Translations under genes and position numbers: made by a program
Notes under the pieces: model-generated
Told to the model about the DNA's origin: nothing
Database searches by the model: none
What the model saw: only the letters and a program-made list of their open reading frames with translations
Shown: positions 1-11,862 of the stretch, piece by piece
Layout: each line of letters begins with the position of its first letter
How positions within the stretch are numbered: position 1 is the first letter of the stretch
Origin: Apricaphanius iberus
Lineage: Eukaryota; Chordata; Actinopteri; Cyprinodontiformes; Aphaniidae
Assembly: GCA_028564705.1 (NCBI GenBank)
Contig: JAPXFQ010000488.1
Span: 124,001-188,000, forward strand
Direction: 5' to 3'
DNA length: 64,000 bases

Positions 1-1
1 G

Positions 2-977
2 TCCTACAGAGGTTGTAAGTCTGATTTTACAGGCATAGCTAAAGGAATCCCTCAAGGTTCTTCTCTGGGACCTTTATTATTTTCTATCTTTGTTAATGAT
101 ATGCCTTTATGCTGCACACACTGTAATATTCATCTTTATGCTGATGATACAGTTATCTACTGTAGCAAACCCACCAGCTCCGGGATAAATCTCTCTTTAC
201 AGCACGACTTCGATTCTATACAGCAGTGGCTATTAGTTAACAAACTTCTCCTTAATAAATCAAAGTCATACTCTTTACTGTTCCATAGGAAAGCCTTAGA
301 TATTGGAGAAAATAACCTTATTCTGCGTTTCCTCGACTCCTCTCCTCTGGAATCAACTGAGACCTTTAAATACCTTGGTGTTTGGCTGGAATCTGATTTA
401 TCTTTTAAAGCCCATGTACAAGCAATAACAAACAAACTTAACTATCGTCTTAAAATACTTTATCAATCTGTCAATTGTTTTAATTTTCTGGTCAAGAAAA
501 GAATAGTCCAACAACTGCTCCTGCCTATTTTGGACTATGCTGACATTATTTATCAGAACACCACTGCCTCTTGTCTTCATGCTATAGATGTGGTCTACAA
601 CAGTCTTTGCCGTTTTGTTCTCCGCTGTCCCTTTAGGACACACCGCTGTGTGTTGTACAGACAGTTGATTTGGTTTGCTCCTTCTGCCAGGAGACAGTTT
701 CACTGGTTACAGTTCGTTTTTAAAAGTATTTATTTTAATTATCCAGCTTATCTCAAGCAATACTTAATGCTTTATAATTCATTTTACAGCCTGCGTCACA
801 ATGATCAGATCTTTTGTTGTACCTAGAGTTAAAAGAGAGGTAGGAAAACATGCATTTTGTTTTAAAGCTCCGTATGATTGGAATAATCTGCCTTTATCTA
901 TCCGTTCCTTATCTTCATTTACAGCATTCCGAAGGGCTCTTGTGGAGCATCTTAGGAACATTTGTCTTTGCTTTTAG
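2..977 (+). pseudogene. LINE reverse transcriptase C-terminal half, frameshifted
   Basis: From base 2 the frame is open and shows RT motif B (KGIPQGSSLGPLLFSIFVND) and motif C (YADDT at about 134-148), then the thumb and C-terminal region. Near 800-815 the reading shifts by one base; the rest continues in the next frame as KREVGKHAFCFKAPYDW and ends at a TAG at 975-977. The first frame stops at 824-826. The protein would copy its own RNA at the target; the frameshift makes this copy inactive. Confidence 0.85.
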
Positions 978-1365
978 TTTTGTATTGCTTGACCTTGGAT
1001 TTCATTGGTCATGTATTTATTATTCTTCATTCTTCTGTCCTTATCTTTATTCATTTTATCCATTTATTGTTGGGTTTTTTTTTTTTTCTCTCTCACTATT
1101 AATATTTTTATCATCACTGTTCTCGTTTCTAGACATGTGGCTTTTTTGTTTTTGTCTTGTCATGTCATTTGTGGGGTTCGTGTTGGGTGGGGTTGAGCAT
1201 TATGAGCTGGTGTGTGTGTGTTGTGTGTGTGTTGGTATGCTGTCTTTGATTGTGATTTGTGCTCTGCTGATTTGATTCCTTTTCTTTGATGTACTGGAGG
1301 ACCCCCTCGAAAACGAGATGTCTCATCTCAAGGGGTTAATCCTCCCAATAAATAAAATAAATAAA
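2..1365 (+). mobile_element. LINE 3' part (L2/CR1-like), 5' end outside window
   Basis: Reverse-transcriptase sequence is followed by a 3' UTR with a GT-rich stretch, a small stem (GAGATG...CATCTC near 1315-1328) and a terminal AATAAAATAAATAAAT tail at 1348-1364. This is the architecture of a target-primed non-LTR element. Clade assignment to L2/CR1 rests on the C-terminal protein style and tail and is tentative. The 3' end directly abuts Tc1 transposon sequence. Confidence 0.8.
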
Positions 1366-2051
1366 TGTACGGCATGGCGTTGCAAAATGGAGTGATAGCC
1401 TTCCTTATTCAGAATCCCTTTTACCTTGTACAAATCTCCCACCTTACCAGCACCAAAGCAACCCCAGACCATCACATTACCTCCACCATGCTTAACAGAT
1501 GGCGTCAGGCATTCTTCCAGCATCTTTTCAGTTGTTCTGCGTCTCACAAACGTTATTCTTTGTGATCCAAACACCTCAAACTTGGATTCATCCGTCCACA
1601 GCACTTTTTTCCAGTCTTCCTCTGTCCAATGTCTGTGTTCTTTTGCCCATCTTAATCTTTTTCTTTTATTGGCCAGTCTCAGATATGGCTTTTTCTTTGC
1701 CACTCTGCCCTGAAGCCCAGAATCCCGCAGCCGCCTCTTCACTGTAGATGTTGACACTGGTGTTTTGCGGGTACTATTTAATGAAGATGCCAGTTGGGGA
1801 CCTGTGAGGCGTCTGTTTCTCAAACTAGAGACTCTAATGTACTTATCTTCTTGCTCAGTTGTGCAACGCGGCCTCCCACTTCTTTTTCTACTCTGGTTAG
1901 AGCCTGTTTGTGCTGTCCTCTGAAGGGAGTAGTACACACCGTTGTAGGAAATCTTCAATTTCTTAGCAATTTCTCGCATGGAATAGCCTTCATTTCTAAG
2001 AACAAGAATAGACTGTCGAGTTTCAGATGAAAGTTCTCTTTTTCTGGCCAT
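1366..2051 (-). pseudogene. Tc1 transposase, N-terminal two-thirds
   Basis: The start MARKRELSSETRQSILVL opens a paired helix-turn-helix domain (about residues 1-115). This is followed by the catalytic core with the first Asp in WTDESKFEVFG and the family block VKHGGGNVMVWGCFG. The frame is intact to KEGYHSILQRHAV and then runs into LINE tail sequence, so the second Asp and the Glu of the DDE triad are lost. Confidence 0.88.
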
Positions 2052-2465
2052 TTTGAGCGTTTAATTGACCCCACAAATGTGATGCTCCAGAAACTCAATC
2101 TGCTCAAAGGAAGGTCAGTTTTGTAGCTTCTGTACCGAGCTAAACTGTTTTCAGATGTGTGAACATGATTGCACAAGGGTTTTCTAATCATCAATTAGCC
2201 TTCTGAGCCAATGAGCAAACACATTGTACCATTAGAACACTGGAGTGATAATTGCTGGAAATGGGCCTCTATACACCTATGTAGATATTGCACCAAAAAC
2301 CAGACATTTGCAGCTAGAATAGTCATTTACCACATTAGCAATGTATAGCGTGTGTTTCTTTAAAGTTAAGACTAGTTTAAAGTTATCTTCATTGAAAAGT
2401 ACAGTGCTTTTCCTTCAAAAATAAGGACATTGCAATGTGACCCCAAACTTTTGAACGGTAGTGTA
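1366..2465 (-). mobile_element. Tc1/mariner element, right portion only
   Basis: The right end carries a Tc1-type terminal repeat reading TACACTACCGTTCAAAAG on the minus strand, with the TA at 2464-2465. A transposase gene runs leftward from 2051. The left end and transposase C-terminus are missing because the sequence switches abruptly to a LINE poly-A-like tail at about 1365. Confidence 0.85.
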
Positions 2466-4190
2466 GGTCTGAATAAGGTTTCCCCATGCAAGTGATTGAT
2501 AGCTGGTGTAAGGAACCGTCAATCCATCCTACAGGAATCGACACAGACATGAAGGAGGCATGAGACGTATGTGTCCAGAGTCCCACAGAGCGCAGGAGCC
2601 GCAGGCGGACAAGCGCGGGGCCGATCACCCACCAAGAGATGAAACAGATGGAAGCCCCAGGGGAACACCAAGCAGCCGCAATGCTGTGGCCCGAGAGATC
2701 GCAGGGACGAGCCCACGGGCTCCGCCGGAAACCGGCCACGCCAGGGCGGGCAGGAGTTTCCATCACCGACAGGGAGTGACGGAGGAGAAGAAGATGAACC
2801 AGGCCAGAGGGCAGCCAAACACCCAACCTGACAAGTAGACATAGACAGACAGAGACATTCATACCTACCCTCCCTCTCATGCGCACACATTCTTACAAAT
2901 ACAGGACACACAAAAAATGACGCTGTACACTCATTCATACACCCCATACATACTGTATACTCCCAGGCCCAGGGACAGACACCCCAATAGAGCACCCTGC
3001 CCCTCCACCCGGGAGACGGACCCCTTGCCCAACAGGACGGGGACAAGTAGACCGCCAAGGCCCCCACCCACTGCCAGGTCCCTATATGTGCGTGTGTCAT
3101 GTTAATGTTACAAGTGTAAGTGTCTAAGTTGCTCAATAAAAGTGGGACCCAGGCCGCCACCGGGTAGCGAAGACGGAAACTCCATCCCGCACCCCAGTGA
3201 CGTGCCCACGTCCCAAGGCCTTGTGAATGGTAGAATGAAGGAGCAGGTGGACATAGACAAATGGGGATGGGGAGGAAATAACTGGGGTGACACGATGCCA
3301 TTACCAGGGAGCCAGGTCCCCTGCTGACCCCAATAGGCACCCCCGTTCAGCCCGATCCACCAGGGGTGGGAGGCCCCAGCATGTCAAGTCGGCAGCGGCC
3401 CCTCCGAGCCCCATGGGGGCCCAGGCCATCCGCCAGCCCCTACCCCAGGGGCAGACCTAAATCCATCCCAACATTCAGACTACTAACAAAACACAGGACA
3501 CTAGACACCAAGGCTGAGTTTAGTCCACCCTCCCCCCCGTCCCAAGCGCACGCCTTTAGAGAGAGCGCCTGTGCTAGATGGTAAAAGCCTCCCCGTCAAC
3601 AAGAGAGGCCCCAAGGAACGCCAGCGTCTCGAGGGCCCCCGCGCTGAGCCGGAACCCGGCGCAGCACCAACTCGGATACCCCGGACATGCCACGCCGGGC
3701 CCGTGAGCAGACCGAAGCCCCAGGCGGCCGACCCCCCAGGCCGAAACCCTCCTGCCTTTCTACTACCGTCGATGGCTGGGAGGCAACTGAACCCAGCACC
3801 TCCACCCACCAGCCCACACCCCACCACCCGGTCAGTCCACCGCGGAGGCCGACCAGCACCAGTCAAAGTGCCCCACCCCAGCACCCCTCAGAGTGCTTGG
3901 ACCAAGACCCAGGAGACATGTCCAGTGCCAATATGACTGATCGGGCCCAGAGATGCCGGCCATCCGCCGCAGCCACCCGCTGACACCCCGATGCGCAGGC
4001 GTGGCAAGGGGCCATCGGGGAGCCAGTGACAAGAACCAGCCCAGGGAGATGGAAAAGGCAGCAGCGCCCGCCAACCACCGGCCGACCACAGCCCCAGACG
4101 GCACCAGCGGCAGTGGCCCCCCCAGGACCACACGCCTGAGGGGGCCCCGAGCCCCAGGCCCATTCCAGACCCCCCCACAGAATGCTTCAA
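2466..4190 (+). repeat. C-rich interspersed repeat, copy A
   Basis: This is about 1.7 kb of strongly C-rich, G-poor top strand, unlike its AT-rich neighbours. The part from about 3380 to 3900 is clearly related to the reverse complement of 13025-13720, and the part near 3185-3345 is related to 49170-49340. Long open frames exist in several phases, but they are proline/arginine-rich by-products of base composition and disagree between copies. I do not recognise the family. Confidence 0.7.
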
Positions 4191-4814
4191 ATTTGAATTC
4201 ACTTGTTTTTGACATCAAGGCATCTAACCTGTCATCCTCTCGTAATAAAAAGATTTTCAGCACCAAAAACAAATATTTTTAAAAATTTGGGCTAAAGTGA
4301 AGATCTGCGTGTTTTAAGTGACGTAACATCATTGTCCGCGACAAACAATGCCCCAAAATCACTTGTGCCACCTGCTGTGTTGGGCATCTTACGTTAAAAA
4401 AGTAATTAGGTATAGTTACAAATTACTTTTTCCCAAAACATATTGAGTTAGTAACTCATTTACTACACTGTAAAAGTAATTAGTTACTCAGCAAAGTCAC
4501 TGTTGCGTTATTTTTATGTTCTATAATGGAGTATATATCTGCGTTAATAAAGTTTTTTGAATCATACATCTGTAGTATTTCACATTAAATAGAGCACTGT
4601 GTAATTGGCTGTAGTAAAGACATTTTAAGATGGATATGGTGTCATCTGGTCACATGAACGGGGAGCTCATAAAGAAAAATCTAATTTTACAATAATATAT
4701 TAATAAAGATATTGCATGTACATTTTTTAAAAATAAATCGTCATGTTACTTTGCTAGTAGAGCTCAAAGGTATTTTCTGGGATGTATGGGGATTTATAGA
4801 AAACAAAATCTTAA
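4191..4814. other. AT-rich spacer with decayed transposon-like sequence
   Basis: This contains GTAATTAGTTACT-type words around 4390-4500 that resemble common fish hAT-derived repeats, but no defined ends or coding sequence. Confidence 0.35.
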
Positions 4815-6613
4815 AGAGTAACTCACGCCCCTACCAGAGTATAACCCCGCACATATTTAATTTTGAAAAACCGCTCAAAAGGAGGCGTTGCCTGGCAGAC
4901 CAGGAAAAATGGAGGGGGATGAAGGTCTGGGCGTGGTCTGGGCTGTCTGCTGACATGTTGCAGGCAGCAGCACGGCGCAGAGTCCCAGACAGCCTGAAAG
5001 ATGGAGAGAGCCGTAGTAACGCAAGCTCCTTTGCCTGGAAATAATCTGGAGGTTGATATTGGGTTCCAAAGGGAACAGAGTACAGGGAGATAGTTTATGT
5101 GGAGGAGGAGAGCGGCACCGTATCGTTACGAGCCGTTGTCTCGTTTTCTACCCGGAGCAGCAGCAGATACTGAGACCGTAGCATTGCGGTTTAGAATGAG
5201 CGCCGTGTCTGAGTGGTACATTGTTGTTGGCTACATCTAATGCTAAATATAGATTAGCTCGAGTAATTTTGTGATTCTGCCTCGACAAGTGTATGTGCGG
5301 CCACAGTACGTGATTGTCCGCAACAGAAAATGTGTGTTGCAGACAGGTTTATCCAAGCATGATGAGAAACATTCCGGATTGTGAAAAAAAAAAAAGAACA
5401 TACCAGCACAATTATTCCATTAAAAATGAACTCTTTGCCCATTTTTTCCCATTAAATGATATATCAGTTATTCTCTTTGTCATAGCAAATGTCAGCAAGT
5501 AGGGGTAACCACTTGTATAACGGAGCACCCAGGTTATGAGCCAATTGGGCTGTAGCCTGCAGGCGGTTCATGGCACCTCGCTACGGAGGTGTGGCTGAGA
5601 CCACTCATGTTATGGGGAACCTTAATTCACGCCCTTCTACTTCCGGTCCATGGGTCCCCTAATGATCCTCCAAAAAATGAATGAGAGTCAATGGAGCGAT
5701 AAAAGCTATTTTCTGATCCAGGTTGAAATGCGCCGTGGATCGAAGACATGATGTCCGTGAATTTTAAAAACTAATTTTGATGCAGAGAAAACGCTGATTT
5801 TCAACCAGAAGCAAAACTTACTTTAGGTTTTGTGTGAAAGCGTTTAGTGGACTAAAACTGCAGAAGAAGAAGGAGAGCGAGGGCCGTAGCCTCCAGGATG
5901 AAGAAAGGAGCATTAAACACGGAGAAAACCTCTATAAATCTGACCATGTGGATATAGCAGTCGGTGGAGTGAGAGCCAGCATGGAGGAGAAGCTCTACAA
6001 GCTCTAGGTGAGTGTTTTACGTGCTATAGCTAGTGCTAGCTCCCGCTAGCCAAATGGCTTCATATATGCGACTTCTGACTTCTGATTTGTTGGCATTTTA
6101 AATGCAAATTTTTTACAATCTAATAAATCCCAAATCCCTGGACAAACACATCAGAAATGTACATCATTAGTTATTATTTAGATCGAATTACAACATATGT
6201 GTGATCAGGACGTAAGACAAAGCGGACCAGAAAATAACTTTTATCGCTCTATTGACTTCCATTAATTATTTTTTCGGTTTGGGGACCCATGGGCCGACTG
6301 GAAGGGGAGAAGACTTAGGCTCCCCATATACCCCACTACGGCCGGACTGCTGTTGTCATTATTCCAAGCCTACGTCAATAACCCGAGATTAGCCGTTAGC
6401 AATGCAGGGTTTGAATTCCAGTGAATTGTAGTGCAGTGTAATCATTTAACCACTTGGGGCACTAAACGATTTTTGGTACAAAATTAATATTTTCACTACA
6501 ACGTACTAAAATACATAAAATAATTACTGGAAATGTAGATAGTGCTATTATAAATTCAATTATACAGTTTATCAACAACAAAAAAAGTAGACTTTGGGGT
6601 GAGTTACTCTAAT
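4815..6613. mobile_element. TIR element of about 1.8 kb, non-autonomous
   Basis: The left end AGAGTAACTCACGCCCC (from 4815) and the right end GGGGTGAGTTACTCT (to about 6611) are inverted repeats. The left flank has TTAA at 4811-4814. The same termini occur in a 135-bp copy at 20184-20326 and one end recurs at 56680. No transposase frame is visible. A separate foldback element lies inside. Confidence 0.6.
5611..6328. mobile_element. foldback element with arms of about 105 bp, nested
   Basis: The arm 5611-5720 matches the reverse complement of 6225-6328 by eye over its whole length, including CCATGGGTCCCC and GAGCGATAAAAG. The roughly 500 bp between them has no recognisable gene. It sits inside the larger TIR element. 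Confidence 0.65.
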
Positions 6614-6619
6614 CAAAAC

Positions 6620-8910
6620 CACCACCTTCAGCAGCGAGCCTTTGGAGGCGATGTATCCGCTTTATTAGCGCAGGTCTGGAGCGAAAAGCTACAGAGTCCG
6701 CAGCGGCGCAGAGCGCAGGTCTTGGAAGCTAGGGGGTAAAAACGTTCTCTGCTTTAAGGAAACTAATGTCCATCGAATATCCAGCTTAAAACTAAATCCA
6801 CCGCAGTCTTTATAGCACACAGAGAGACAGCGAGATCACTGACTATCCATCCATCCCGCAATAATCACCGGCATCTCATCTCGCTCCCTAATTAATTAGA
6901 TTACTCCGTATTTAAATTAAAAATTAAAATATGTTTTGTCAGGCAAAATCTGTCCTTTATTAGTTTAACCTGTTATCATTTCTATTGGTTATGTATAGCA
7001 GGGAGAATGTCAAACTAGACATTTTTCCAAAAACATTTGGGAGATGACTGGCTGCCGCGGCAAAAACATTGATAATCTGTTGTTTCTTTAACCCCAGCGA
7101 TCTCACTCTGAACTTTTCATTAAACTTGAGGGCTCTGTGAATTATTTATTTTTAAGTAACAGCCTACTTGCAGGATGCAGACAGATTTTTTGGTACTATT
7201 TTAATGGTTTGTTATAGGTTTATCAATAATTTCTGCCCTTTAATGATATTCATGAGCTTGAAGACAGCCCTCTTCTACAACATGGACAGTCCCAGTTAAG
7301 TAAGGGCCTGTGTGTCTCACACGTTTTCTTCCAAATCTGCAGTTTCCTGCTGTTATTAGAAAAGCTGATGACTGAATCCTTCCAGCCTTCCTAGACATCT
7401 TCACTAAAGAGGAAAGGTTCCCTTCTTGCTGCTTCATCCATATACCCTCTTCACACACACGGCCAATGGCTGCCTGACTGAGAGCTGTCAGCACATTAAT
7501 GGCAGCAGCTCCTCTTCATGTTATTTCAGAGTCGGTCAATAGGAACTTTTGCTTTCTGGTCCTGCTGCTTTTCAGTCTCAGCTGTTGTGCGCTTTTTCGG
7601 TTTAATGTTATTTAGCTTTTAGAACAGCTTCTTTAATATTACTTCAGCCTCACTGGAAAAAAACATGTTTTTTGTAGATATCTTTATCAAAAAATAGCTT
7701 TGATAGTTATTGTTCATGTGTTTAAACTCTTGAACAGAAACTTTGCAGCCAAAATATGCTTTGCTTACCCCCATATTTTTGTTACATATTTTATGTATCG
7801 CTGCTAAGCAAGCTCTTGTTTCTTCTAACCTCTTTGTCACTGCTGTTCTTGCAGTTGCTCACATTTGTATGAAAATAAGAAATCAAGAACCTTTAAAAGC
7901 AGACAACATATATAAACTGTTATTACTAGACTGACTTTAACACTTATGGTTCTATCTGCAGTGTCCTCCTCCTCCTTGTTCTGCAGGGCCTTATCTTCAC
8001 ACGGTGCTGTAGGGAGTAAAGGATGCCAGTAAGCCATCTTTGTATAATGGTGAAAAAGCCAGTTGGAAACCAGTGCTAACATCTTCTTTATAAGAGTCAA
8101 AGGGACAGTCATGCATCATATGACAAATTCTTAGCAAGTGATGCTTGTGACTCATGTCCCCCAATAATTCTAGCACAACATATCTAATGTAACAACACTC
8201 AAATATGATCCTTTATCTGGATTTGTTTAGATGTGGCAAAAGCAGGAAATGTTTTTCTTACAAGTGTACGACAGCCAAGTTTTGGTCTTCTGCAAAAAAA
8301 AAGGATCAGTGACTGAAAAGAGACAAAACATCCCCCTTCTTTACTAGAAGCAAACTGAGCCACACATTAACCAAGTTCCTTAAAGTAGTCAGAAGAGTGA
8401 TGGGTAATGTAAAAGACTCAGTGAGATCTATGTTTTTTTTGTGTTTACAGAAATCTGAATGATACTCTGAAAACATATCCTGTTTTTCTCCCAGCTAATT
8501 GTATCTGCTGTCTCTCATCCTTCAACCTTTAAAACCAACTCAGAGCATATCTGTTAAAATGCATTTTTAACCAATGAAGCTGCTAGAGAAGCATCTACTG
8601 TCATTAACCTCTTTTGTTTCTCTAACAGAAAGCACTACTGGATCAGTGCTTCTGTTTCTTTTCTTTTCAGTCGGTCTTGGCATATAGCGATTCACGCTGT
8701 CAAATTCTGCTGTAAGTTTCTTCCTGTTAAAGGATAGTTTTCCTCTCCACTGTCACTGCATGCATCCTCTGTATGAGGGATACCTGCAAAGCTTTAAGAC
8801 ATCCTGTGCAAGTATCCAGGGACCTAAACGGCCAAAACCAGAGCAGTCCAGTTATAATGGTTATCACACTATTTTTCAACCCGTTTTGTAACTCAATAAC
8901 ATTTTTCTTT
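6620..8910. other. no recognisable feature
   Basis: This is AT-rich sequence without clear repeats or conserved coding. A minus-strand open frame of about 90 codons (7237-7510, containing NVLTALSQAAIGRV and KMSRKAGRIQSS) looks protein-like, but I do not recognise it and it has no start or splice context. Confidence 0.4.
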
Positions 8911-9265
8911 GTCATTCAATTCAGTTTATTTCTATAGGGCTAATTCACAACAAATGTAATCTCAAGGCACTTTACCAAAAAGTAATTTAAATACAATTAT
9001 ACAAACATTCCAATCAGTTAAAGTTTTGTATTTAAGGTATCCTATCAGATTCCGTTGAGTTATTGACTGGAAGTTGTGCCCAACATGTAGACTGCAACCA
9101 CAGCAAGCTTCTCTGCAATCCCTCATACTGAGCAAGCATGTAGCAAGAATGGAGCGGAAAAACTCAGGAAGAAACCTCCACCAGAACCAGAACCTGGCTC
9201 AGTATAAGCTGTTATCTACAACGACGGTCTGGAGGTTTGAGAAGACAGAGAAGAGACACAGAAAG
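8911..9265 (-). repeat. abundant fish repeat with TATAAATAAA-type 3' tail, inverted
   Basis: Read on the minus strand it ends AGTGCCTTGAGATTACATTTG then GTGAATTAGCCCTATAGAAATAAA. This is a version of the TGAATTGGCGCTATATAAATAAA tail shared with 32488-32600, 60775-60850 and 63430-63510. Upstream on the minus strand is the CTGAGCCAGGTTCTGG-type body. Its class is unclear; probably a LINE or SINE tail. Confidence 0.6.
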
Positions 9266-9559
9266 AACAAAAGAACTGATGTAAGAGTACTTTCTATATT
9301 AAAGAAAGTAAAAAAGGAGGATGTTCGCTCACTGGGAGCATCATCTGAATCGATGCTCCCATGGAACATGGGGTGTTGTAGCTGAGCAGGATATCAGACT
9401 GGGTGGAGCTTCTATATAGATAAAAAACATTGAGAGAAAACAAGGTTAACAATCGAAATAACAGCAAAAAATACATCTGACGAGCAGTAGAAGAGAAAAG
9501 AAGAGTGAAGAAAAGTGGTCAGTTTCTCCTCCAACCGTCTAACGCATTGGAAGCATCCT

Positions 9560-9850
9560 GAGAGTCAATTTTACATGTAAAGTCAGAAGGTCCGGCGTTA
9601 CGTTAGAATCAGATTTGTGTCGCGAAAATGCTTTTCTGCTTGATTCGCGCAACCGATTAGAACGAATGAGGCATTTGAGGTGCGTCTAAAAATGGTGTTT
9701 CATTTTATTCAGTCCATTTTGTGTATTCGTGCGTGACCAGCGTTTTTGTGTCTGCTGCTGAATGTGAAAAATCTGAACTTTGGTGTCAATTTATGCCGCA
9801 CCAACCAATCAGGAGTGTCAGGAGGGACTCTGAACGGGAGGCCGGCCGAG
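9560..9850. repeat. decayed CGCGAA-rich DNA-transposon-like repeat
   Basis: This holds words such as TCGCGAAAATGC and TTCGCGCAACCG and the stretch AACCAATCAGGA. A related sequence in the opposite orientation occurs at 29820-30060. This pattern is common in fish Harbinger-type non-autonomous elements, but no ends were defined. Confidence 0.35.
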
Positions 9851-9879
9851 ATCTAAAACTGCAGTATTCCACACGCAGA

Positions 9880-11045
9880 TGGTGAGGACGCTGGAGGACT
9901 GGCAGTGGTCAGGACCAGGCTGGGATCCTGGTCCCAGGTTTGAATGACACCCCAGGTCGACGGTGTTGAGTCACATAGCCTGCATTGGCTTGTTTGATGG
10001 ATTGCTGGGCTCGGATCCATCCTGCTCTAGCCCGGCGGATCAGTGTCTTGGCTGCCGGGACCTCCAACTCCGATTCCTGATAGGCGAACAGTGGTGTTTG
10101 GTAGCCATAGCAGACCTCGAAGGGGGATGACAGAGTGGCAGAAGAGACCTGCATTCTGAGGGACAGCTCAGCCCAGATCAAGGTGCGAGGCCAAGAGGAG
10201 GGCTGGGAAGAGGCAAAGCCGCGGAGATACCTGCCCACCATTTGGTTAGCCCTCTCTGGCTGTTGGTCCCAGACTGGTAGCCAGAGGAGAGACTAGAAGT
10301 CGCGCTGATGAGACGGCGGAAAGCCTTCCAAAACTTAGCGGTGAACTGGGGCCCCCATTCAGAAACGCTATCCTGGGAGAACCCATGGAGACGCACCACA
10401 TGACTGAGGAGGAGCTCAGCAGTCTATAAGAAATGAGAAAATTGTAGTGCTCGAAGAGGTGGGCCCATCGCGTTCTTGATGTTGATAAAGTTCTGGTTGT
10501 CTGTCCAGATCAAAAAAGGTTCCACCATCCCCATGAGCCAGTGGTGCCACTCCTGCAGAGCCCATTTGACCGCCAGTTACTCTCGGTCGCCCACTCTCTA
10601 GGGTTGCTCTGTGGTGGAGAAATTTCGGTAGAAGCAGCATGGGTGAAGTTTCCCATTTGGACCCTGTAGGAGAGCACAGCCCTGGTGCCGATGTCCGAGG
10701 CGTACACCTCCACGGTGAAGGACCTTGCAAGATCGGAATGGAGGAGGATAGAGGCAGAGGTGAAAAGATGAGTCAGCCGGTTGAATGCCCAGTTGGCTGC
10801 AGCAGTTAGCTGGAAGGGCGTGGTCGAGCAGGTGGTCTGGTGAGATCGGTCAGGGGAGCCACAACAGAACTGTAGTTCTGGATGAACCGCCGGCAGAAGC
10901 TGGCTGACCCGAGGAAGGATTGGAGTTGCCTGCGAGTGGGGGAATTGGCCAGGTCTTCACTGCAGACACCTTCTGGGGGTCCATAGCCACACCCTCAGCT
11001 GAGATGATGAACCCCAGGTAGAGTGTTGGTGGAATGGACACTTCT
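9880..11045 (-). mobile_element. Ty3/Gypsy retrotransposon pol fragment, damaged
   Basis: Going down the minus strand there is the end of the reverse transcriptase ([17 protein letters not shown], about 11030-10960), then RNase H (MEVYASDIGTRAVLS, 10713-10660), then integrase (SEWGPQFTAKFWKAFRRLI at 10365-10300 and WAELSLRMQVSSATLSSPFE at 10180-10120). Frames shift several times. Between RNase H and integrase the sequence jumps directly, so the integrase zinc finger and first catalytic Asp are missing. No LTRs are seen. Confidence 0.85.
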
Positions 11046-11420
11046 CCCATTTGATTATAAAGGGCTTTATAAGTAAGGAGGAAAATCTTAAACTCTATTC
11101 TGGATTTAACAGGGAGCCAGTGGAGAGAAGCCAAAACAGGAGAAATGTGATCTCTCTTTTTAATATTCATTAGAACTCTTTTGCTGCCGTATTTTGAATC
11201 AACTGAAGGCTTTTAATTGCATTCTGTGGACTTCCCAACAGTAAAAATGTACAATAGCCCAGCCTTATAGAAACAAATGCATGGATTTGTTTCTCACCAT
11301 CACTCCTGGACAGGATGTTTCTAAATTTAAGCAATATACTGGAGGTGAAAGAAAGAAATCCTATAAACCTGCAATTTACAATCTACATTACTTAAAAGGT
11401 ATAACCAATTACAATTAAGG
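11046..11420 (-). mobile_element. LINE C-terminal/3' fragment (CR1/Rex1-like)
   Basis: The minus strand encodes ISPVLASLHWLPVKSRIEFK followed by LLTYKALYNQMG, the standard C-terminal block of fish CR1/Rex1-like reverse transcriptases. The next bases belong to the Gypsy fragment, so two unrelated elements are fused on one strand at about 11045. Confidence 0.75.
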
Positions 11421-11764
11421 GGTTTCTTTAACCATTTTGATTAGAGAAACTGCTGGGGTGTCTTTGGAAAGCAAATACTAAAATTACTCCCAGAACCGTG
11501 ATATGTTTGAATGCTATTGTTACAAAACAATACTAATTTTAAGAAACTGAAAAATAGAAAATGTTATGTCCATTTATTTATTTTCCAAGAATAAATTAAT
11601 ATTTTGCAGATATTTGTCTTACTAGGGGTCAAAGGTGCCCAAAAGTATGCCATATGCATCATCTTCAGAATATTTACTTTAGCTTTTCAAGTAAAGCTCA
11701 ATGAATGTTGCGTTTTTAAAGGTTTTCTGGACTAGAGTTGCCTTTATTGATAGAGGTCACCTGT
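11421..11764. other. no recognisable feature
   Basis: AT-rich sequence with no repeat or gene I can name. Confidence 0.4.
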
Positions 11765-11862
11765 GACAGGACTCAAACCAAGCATGGCCAAGTTGAGGAC
11801 TGAAGCCTCTGTATATGGGGCGCCTGCTCTAACCACTGCACCACACAACACCCCTGAATGTT
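11765..11862 (-). mobile_element. tRNA-derived SINE head
   Basis: The minus strand reads GTGTGGTGCAGTGGTTAGAG (A-box-like), and later GGTTTGAGTCC (B-box-like, close to GGTTCGANTCC). This is the layout of a tRNA-related Pol III promoter in a fish SINE. No long tail is seen. Confidence 0.65.

Noticed and set aside
2519..3340. Long minus-strand open frame (273 codons) and similar proline/arginine-rich frames to 4282
   Set aside because: They overlap in five or six frames in C-rich repeat DNA and do not agree with the second copy at 13025-13720; they reflect base composition.
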